From the NCBI GenBank assembly GCA_944391625.1, contig CALXUG010000031.1, positions 1 through 35,314 on the forward strand: a stretch of 35,314 bases of DNA. Direction: 5' to 3'. Source of the stretch: an uncultured Clostridia bacterium (GTDB lineage: Bacteria; Bacillota; Peptococcia; Peptococcales; Peptococcaceae). The position numbers were made by a program, and so were the translations under genes. Of this stretch, positions 31,208-35,314 are shown piece after piece. The notes beneath the pieces were generated by a model. That model had not been told where the DNA came from. It did no database searches and saw only the letters and a list, made by a program, of their open reading frames with translations. How positions within the stretch are numbered: position 1 is the first letter of the stretch; each line of letters opens with the position of its first letter.

Positions 31208-31840
31208 TTATACTTTTTTAATGGGATGGCGAATCACCGTTTTCCATTTTTCAGGAGCAACCTTTCTGGCATCGGACATATAAATTTCATGATGCAGCCG
31301 CTTTTCTGTGATATCCGTTACATATCCCTGTTCTTCCAAATATTGCTCCATCAGGGCAACTGTCTGCGGTTCCTCATCAAAGGGTCCCAGATGCATCATC
31401 TGCACACACAGACCTTCCTCTATGGTCAAAAATTCAGCGCAAGAGCAATCTAATTTTTTCTTCTTTGCTGCCGTTTGCACTGCCCAGTCAAAATCGTCTC
31501 TGGTCACAAAGTCCGGCAAACGAATAACCGAAATCCAGCAAAAAGAGCTTTTGTCGCTGTAATCAACACCGCATACGTCATTCTGCCACCAAAAGCCCTC
31601 AAGGGGCGGCACTACATACTCAAAGAACCCTTCAATTTTGTGATCAGTCTTATAACTCATTTTTAAGGTGTAGGCAACAGCATACAAAACGCCAATGGCC
31701 TGTTGATAAGCGCCGCCCTCCACATTGGGATCTCCTTTGCCCCGCACTGCAATATAGTTAGCCTCTGGAACTGTTACGATCTGCGGCCGATTTTTCGGCA
31801 TATAAAACTCTTTATATTCTTTCTTAAAGTCAAACGCCAT
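31208..31840 (-). CDS. GyrI-like small-molecule-binding domain protein
   Basis: This is a 210-residue soluble protein of the GyrI-like/SRPBCC-type small-molecule-binding superfamily, as found in stand-alone YdeE-like proteins. The typical entry strand is IVTVPEANYIAVRGKGDPN (about residues 20-38). GFFEYVVPPLEGFWWQ and MMHLGPFDEEPQTVALMEQYL follow, the latter with the family HxGPxxE pattern. There is no DNA-binding domain. The ATG at 31840 has GGGGGAGG about 6 nt upstream. It starts 40 bp after leuB and shares the next terminator, so it is probably read with the leu operon, though it has no known role in leucine synthesis. Confidence 0.82.
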   Translation of the reverse strand: MAFDFKKEYKEFYMPKNRPQIVTVPEANYIAVRGKGDPNVEGGAYQQAIGVLYAVAYTLKMSYKTDHKIEGFFEYVVPPLEGFWWQNDVCGVDYSDKSSFCWISVIRLPDFVTRDDFDWAVQTAAKKKKLDCSCAEFLTIEEGLCVQMMHLGPFDEEPQTVALMEQYLEEQGYVTDITEKRLHHEIYMSDARKVAPEKWKTVIRHPIKKV

Positions 31841-31880
31841 GTTGTCCTCCCCCAAAGATTTTCAAGTCAGGAATCATTCG

Positions 31881-32933
31881 TTACAGTCTGCCGGCAATTT
31901 CCTGCGCCATTTCCATAGTGCTTACCACTTTACTGGTTTCATCAGCCAAATCCGGTGTTTTAATGTTATCAGCCAGTACCCCATTCACTGCTGCTTCAAT
32001 TGCCCGCGCTGCCGCTTCATTTTTGGCAGAGAACCGCAGCAGCATAGCCGCAGATAAAATGGTCGCGATTGGATTAGCAATGCCCTGACCAGCAATATCC
32101 GGCGCAGAACCATGAGATGGTTCAAACAGACTGATTTTGTCGCCCAGGCTGGCAGATGGCAGCATACCCAAAGAACCGCCCAAAGCCGCTGATTCATCGC
32201 TTAAAATATCGCCAAACATATTTTCTGTCACAATCACATCAAACTGGGTTGGATTTACAATTAGCTGCATCGCTGCGTTATCCACATACAAATGATGCAG
32301 TTCTACCTCTGGATATTCTTGGGCAATTTGGTTGACAACCTTTCTCCACAAACGGGAGCTGTCTAATACATTGGCTTTATCAATGGAATGCAAAATTTTG
32401 CGGTCACGGTTTTTGGCCATTTCAAAGGCATCCCGCACAATGCGTTCAATTTCCGGACGGCTGTAGGAAATGGTGTCATAAGCGCTGTTTTCATCATGTC
32501 CCCGTTCCCCAAAATAGGCACCGCCGGTCAGTTCCCGACAGATAACAATGTCCAGTCCGTCCAGCAGACCTTTTTTCCAAACCACACGGTCAGCCAGAAA
32601 ATCATAATATTTAATGGGACGAATGTTGCAATACAATCCCAAGGATTTGCGAATGGCCAGCAGGCCACTTTCCGGACGCAATGTGCTTGGCTCAATTTTA
32701 TCATATTTGGGCGCACCCACTGCGCCCAGCAGAATGGCATCACAGCCTTCTACAATTTTTTGAGATTCTTCTGGATATGGATTGCCGTATACATCATAAG
32801 CGGAACCGCCGAATAATGCTTCTGCGTACTCAATACCCAGATTAAATTTTTCACTTGCCTTATTTAAAACAACCTGCGCAGCCTCTACAATTTCCGGGCC
32901 GATACCGTCGCCTTTTAACACTGCAATTTTCAT
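31881..32933 (-). CDS. leuB: 3-isopropylmalate dehydrogenase
   Basis: LeuB oxidises and decarboxylates 3-isopropylmalate to 2-ketoisocaproate with NAD+, the third step specific to leucine synthesis. The 350-residue protein begins [16 protein letters not shown]. It has substrate-binding Arg residues in LRPESGLLAIRKSLGLYCNIRP, the catalytic Tyr and Lys regions (SYSRPEIERIVRDAFEMA, SIDKANVLDSSRLWRKV), the metal-binding Asp region (VTENMFGDILSDE) and the NAD motif EPSHGSAPDIAGQGIANP. The start overlaps the leuD stop as ATGA, indicating translational coupling. Confidence 0.97.
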   Translation of the reverse strand: MKIAVLKGDGIGPEIVEAAQVVLNKASEKFNLGIEYAEALFGGSAYDVYGNPYPEESQKIVEGCDAILLGAVGAPKYDKIEPSTLRPESGLLAIRKSLGLYCNIRPIKYYDFLADRVVWKKGLLDGLDIVICRELTGGAYFGERGHDENSAYDTISYSRPEIERIVRDAFEMAKNRDRKILHSIDKANVLDSSRLWRKVVNQIAQEYPEVELHHLYVDNAAMQLIVNPTQFDVIVTENMFGDILSDESAALGGSLGMLPSASLGDKISLFEPSHGSAPDIAGQGIANPIATILSAAMLLRFSAKNEAAARAIEAAVNGVLADNIKTPDLADETSKVVSTMEMAQEIAGRL

Positions 32934-33424
32934 TTTGCTTCCACCTTTGCTTTCACATAGTTTAACAGATTCCCAGCAGCCATCAGTTCCTGAATAAATG
33001 GTGGGAAGGTTTCTCCCTGATATTCTTTGCCCTGAGTCAGATTTTTAATGATACCCTGTTCCACATCCACTTCCAGCTGGTCGCCGGCTTTGATTTCTGC
33101 AGATGCTTCCGGACTGGCGATAATGGGCAGCCCAATATTGATGGCATTGCGATAGAAAATACGGGCAAAACTTTCTGCAATCACGCAGCTGATACCAGCC
33201 ACTTTGATAGAAATAGGCGCATGCTCTCTGGAGCTGCCGCAGCCAAAATTTTTGCCAGCTACCAGAATATCCCCTGGCGCAATTACTTCGCTGAAATTTG
33301 GAATGGCGTCTTCCAAACAATGTTTTCTCATATTTTCATCACTGGCATCGTTCAAATAACGAGCTGCGATAATCACGTCGGTATCCACATCATTGCCGAC
33401 AGTCCATACTTTCCCCTTATACAT
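32930..33424 (-). CDS. leuD: 3-isopropylmalate dehydratase small subunit
   Basis: LeuD is the small subunit of isopropylmalate isomerase, which works with LeuC. The 164-residue product begins [19 protein letters not shown] and contains the swivel-domain signature [18 protein letters not shown] (about residues 58-75) and [15 protein letters not shown]. The short length is typical of the archaeal-type (LeuD2) subunit. GAGGAGG inside the end of leuC precedes the ATG by 9 nt; the genes overlap by 8 bp, and leuB follows with a 4-bp overlap. Confidence 0.96.
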   Translation of the reverse strand: MYKGKVWTVGNDVDTDVIIAARYLNDASDENMRKHCLEDAIPNFSEVIAPGDILVAGKNFGCGSSREHAPISIKVAGISCVIAESFARIFYRNAINIGLPIIASPEASAEIKAGDQLEVDVEQGIIKNLTQGKEYQGETFPPFIQELMAAGNLLNYVKAKVEAK

Positions 33425-34691
33425 TAGCGGTTACCTCCTCAGGCGCTGAAATTTTTCCTGTAATTGCAGATGCTGCTGCAACTGCAGGATTACACAAATA
33501 CACTTCACTTTCTGGATGGCCCATACGACCGATAAAATTACGATTGGTGGTGGCCAATGCCCGTTCGCCTTTGGCCAGAATACCCATATAACCGCCCAGG
33601 CAAGGCCCGCAGGTTGGTGTGCTGACCACACCGCCAGCTTCCATAAAGATATCGATCAGCCCTTCTTCCATACACTGCCGATAAATATCCGGCGTGCCAG
33701 GAATCACAATTAAGCGCAGATATGGCGCAACCTTCTGACCTTTTAAGATTTTAGCAGCTGTCTGCATATCTTCCATGCGGCCATTGGTGCAGGAGCCAAT
33801 CACGACTTGATCAATGGCAACATCGCCAAAGGTACCGATTTCTTTTGTATTAGACGGCAGATGCGGGAATGCAACCTGCGGCTGTAACGTAGCCAAATCG
33901 ACTACAATCTCGCTGCTGTATTCGGCATCTTCATCACTGAAATATTCCACAGCTTCCCGCTGGAACCGGCCTGTTACATATTCACGGGTAATATCATCTA
34001 CTGCAATGATACCGTTTTTGGCACCAGCTTCAATGGCCATATTACAGATACTCATACGGCTGTCCATTGATAAATATTGCAAACCATCACCGACAAACTC
34101 TAAAGATTTATATAAGGCACCGTCTACACCAATCTGTCCAATAACGTACAATATCACATCTTTCCCGCTAATCCATGGATTCTGCGGTTTTCCGGTCACA
34201 ATTACTTTGATGGCTTCAGGAACACGCAGCCAGGTTTCACCGCTAATCATTGCAGCAGCAATATCGGTACTACCCATCCCTGTAGCAAACGCACCCAAAG
34301 CACCATAGGTACAAGTATGAGAATCAGCGCCGATAATCAAATCACCAGGGCCTACAATCCCCTGCTCCGGCAGCAAACAATGCTCCACGCCCATTTTACC
34401 AACTTCATAATAATGCTTGATGTTATGTTCCTTGGCAAAATCACGAATCACTTTACATTGTTCCGCCGATTTAATATCCTTTGTCGGAGAAAAATGGTCT
34501 GGAATCATGGCAATTCTCTCTTTATCAAAAACATCTGTAATGCCTACTTTTTGCATTTCCCGAATTGCTACAGGTCCGGTAATATCGTTACTGAGTACGA
34601 TATCTGTTTTTGCCGTAATTAACTGACCAGCTTTTACCTCTGTCAGACCGGCATGAGCCGCTAAAATCTTTTGCGTAATGGTCATTCCCAT
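33417..34691 (-). CDS. leuC: 3-isopropylmalate dehydratase large subunit
   Basis: LeuC is the [4Fe-4S] large subunit of isopropylmalate isomerase, an aconitase relative. The 424-residue protein has the short LeuC2/HacA form. It begins [15 protein letters not shown] and has [21 protein letters not shown] (first cluster Cys and substrate region), [15 protein letters not shown], and [13 protein letters not shown] (two more cluster Cys). The start at 34691 is chosen because the family usually begins there; the longer frame adds nine basic/acidic residues without a good site. AAGGG lies about 11 nt upstream, and the second ATG two codons on is possible. Regulated by the leader below. Confidence 0.96.
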   Translation of the reverse strand: MGMTITQKILAAHAGLTEVKAGQLITAKTDIVLSNDITGPVAIREMQKVGITDVFDKERIAMIPDHFSPTKDIKSAEQCKVIRDFAKEHNIKHYYEVGKMGVEHCLLPEQGIVGPGDLIIGADSHTCTYGALGAFATGMGSTDIAAAMISGETWLRVPEAIKVIVTGKPQNPWISGKDVILYVIGQIGVDGALYKSLEFVGDGLQYLSMDSRMSICNMAIEAGAKNGIIAVDDITREYVTGRFQREAVEYFSDEDAEYSSEIVVDLATLQPQVAFPHLPSNTKEIGTFGDVAIDQVVIGSCTNGRMEDMQTAAKILKGQKVAPYLRLIVIPGTPDIYRQCMEEGLIDIFMEAGGVVSTPTCGPCLGGYMGILAKGERALATTNRNFIGRMGHPESEVYLCNPAVAAASAITGKISAPEEVTANV

Positions 34692-34811
34692 TCTTACATC
34701 ATCCCTTCTCTTTTTCACAAAATTCAGTTATATAAAAACAGCTGTTATCCACCATCCAAGTTTGTGAAACGCTGCTTCTGGCAATGATAAACTTCCTACA
34801 TTTCATAAAAC

Positions 34812-34848
34812 AAAAAATCCTTTTCATCTCTCAGAGACGAAAAGGATT
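34812..34848 (-). terminator. T-box attenuator terminator
   Basis: AATCCTTTTC-TCTC and GAGA-GAAAAGGATT arms (34816-34848) form a 15-bp stem with a minus-strand T-tract (T6 and then GTTTT). Its 5' arm is next to the T-box sequence, so the antiterminator would break it. Confidence 0.92.
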
Positions 34849-35061
34849 CCGCGATACCACTCCATTTGACAGAATGCCTTAATCCTGTCCACTCAAACTC
34901 GATAACGGCGAGACCGGTTTTTCCTACTAAGTTAAAACCCGTTCAGAAAAACAACTCCGAGGCCAGTTCATCTGCCGCAAACACTGTCTTGCACCCACCG
35001 ACAGCTCTCTGCTGGTTCACTGACAGATTACTCTTCCTCATCTACATTTTTCGCTTATATT
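34812..35061 (-). promoter_or_regulatory. leucine T-box riboswitch leader of leuCDB
   Basis: The leader has Stem I elements AGAGAGCTGTCGG and GTGCAAGACAG. In the specifier loop GAA is followed by CTG (34966-34964), a Leu codon, then GCCTCGGAG. The T-box sequence TGGTATCGCGG lies at 34859-34849 (variant of TGGNACCGCGG), followed by the terminator. Uncharged tRNA-Leu pairing would stabilise the antiterminator and switch on leuCDB. The gap 34719-34811 to leuC holds nothing else. Confidence 0.93.
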
Positions 35062-35067
35062 TTATAT

Positions 35068-35096
35068 ATTATAATCAATCAAAAAATAGTTGTCAA
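35068..35096 (-). promoter_or_regulatory. consensus promoter of the leu operon
   Basis: TTGACA (35091-35096) and TATAAT (35068-35073) are spaced 17 bp on the minus strand. The last three bases of the -35 lie in the first copy of the 73-bp tandem repeat. Confidence 0.9.
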
Positions 35097-35239
35097 TAAG
35101 GTTTCATCGTTTTTCTTTACCTCAATTACTAGCAAAAGATGAAATAAAGACTCTAAAAAATCTAATCAATAAGGTTTCATCGTTTTTCTTTACCTCAATT
35201 ACTAGCAAAAGATGAAATAAAGACTCTAAAAAATCTAAT
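35094..35239. repeat. two perfect tandem copies of a 73-bp unit
   Basis: Copies 35094-35166 and 35167-35239 are identical by direct reading. Each contains TTTCATC and GATGAAA arms that can form a hairpin. They separate the rRNA terminator from the leu promoter and carry no gene. Confidence 0.95.
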
Positions 35240-35249
35240 GAAGAAAGAG

Positions 35250-35286
35250 AAAAGGTATAGAAACAAATAATGTTTCTATACCTTTT
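35250..35286 (-). terminator. rRNA operon terminator
   Basis: AAAAGGTATAGAAACA and TGTTTCTATACCTTTT are 16-bp perfect arms with a 5-nt loop, 8 bp after the 5S 3' end; TCTCTTTC follows on the minus strand. Confidence 0.9.
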
Positions 35287-35293
35287 AAATATA

Positions 35294-35314
35294 TCCCGGC
35301 AATGACCTACTCTT
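35294..35314 (-). rRNA. 5S ribosomal RNA, 3' end only (partial)
   Basis: The minus strand from the window edge reads AAGAGTAGGTCATTGCCGGG, the conserved 3' part of bacterial 5S rRNA. The gene continues beyond the window; upstream 23S/16S genes are inferred. The exact 3' end is uncertain by a few bases. Confidence 0.88.

Noticed and set aside
35094-35239. CRISPR-like array
   Set aside because: Only two directly abutting 73-bp copies with no spacers between them; a tandem duplication, not a CRISPR array.

Overview
The window looks like chromosomal DNA of a low-to-mid GC member of the Bacillota, probably a Negativicute of the Phascolarctobacterium/Acidaminococcus kind. The evidence is the Firmicutes-type block yicC-remA-gmk-rpoZ-coaBC, a leucine T-box leader, a fakA-degV pair, tRNA-Asp/Phe/Val genes without encoded CCA, a menaquinone methyltransferase, and an RlpA-type protein and an amidase that both carry copper-amine-oxidase-like N-terminal domains. 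The genus is inference. No phage genes, transposase, CRISPR array or toxin/defence island is visible.

Layout. (1) 1-181 holds a multibranched inverted-repeat structure with no protein gene, possibly an unassigned RNA. (2) 275-10675 is one long co-directional minus-strand series, read in transcription order as glcE-glcF-glcD (flavin/Fe-S 2-hydroxyacid oxidoreductase), ygiQ, yicC, remA, gmk, rpoZ, coaBC and metK. Many of these genes overlap or nearly touch. (3) 10676-11617 is a 940-bp non-coding region with a second folded element and an AT-rich tract flanked by GTTAG/CTAAC repeats. (4) 11618-12820 encodes a small zinc-ribbon protein and an ABC ATPase in one operon. (5) 13030-17827 contains a LysR regulator, an SLC13/DASS anion transporter and a large cytosolic alkaline-phosphatase-superfamily enzyme with strongly biased codons. 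(6) 18158-25753 carries an envelope amidase, a small lipoprotein, the fatty acid kinase pair fakA-degV, an Eis-like acetyltransferase and a DUF2156 protein. (7) 25911-28733 holds a four-cluster ferredoxin-like protein, RlpA and a 67-residue membrane protein that converges on menG. (8) 28705-30634 holds menG, a lipoprotein and a tRNA cluster (Val-Asp-Phe-Gly). (9) 31208-35314 contains leuC-leuD-leuB plus a GyrI-like gene under a leucine T-box, a perfect 73-bp tandem duplication, and the terminator and 3' end of a 5S rRNA gene.

How it fits together. Most genes are housekeeping: methyl donor (metK), CoA (coaBC), GMP phosphorylation (gmk), RNA polymerase omega, leucine synthesis, menaquinone, exogenous fatty acid activation and peptidoglycan turnover. 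The accessory parts most worth attention are the LysR/DASS/phosphodiesterase locus with its operator-like palindromes, the two unassigned folded elements, the repeat region at 11110-11560, and the multi-cluster Fe-S protein of unknown partner. Start codons were chosen by Shine-Dalgarno position where the longest reading frame clearly began too early.
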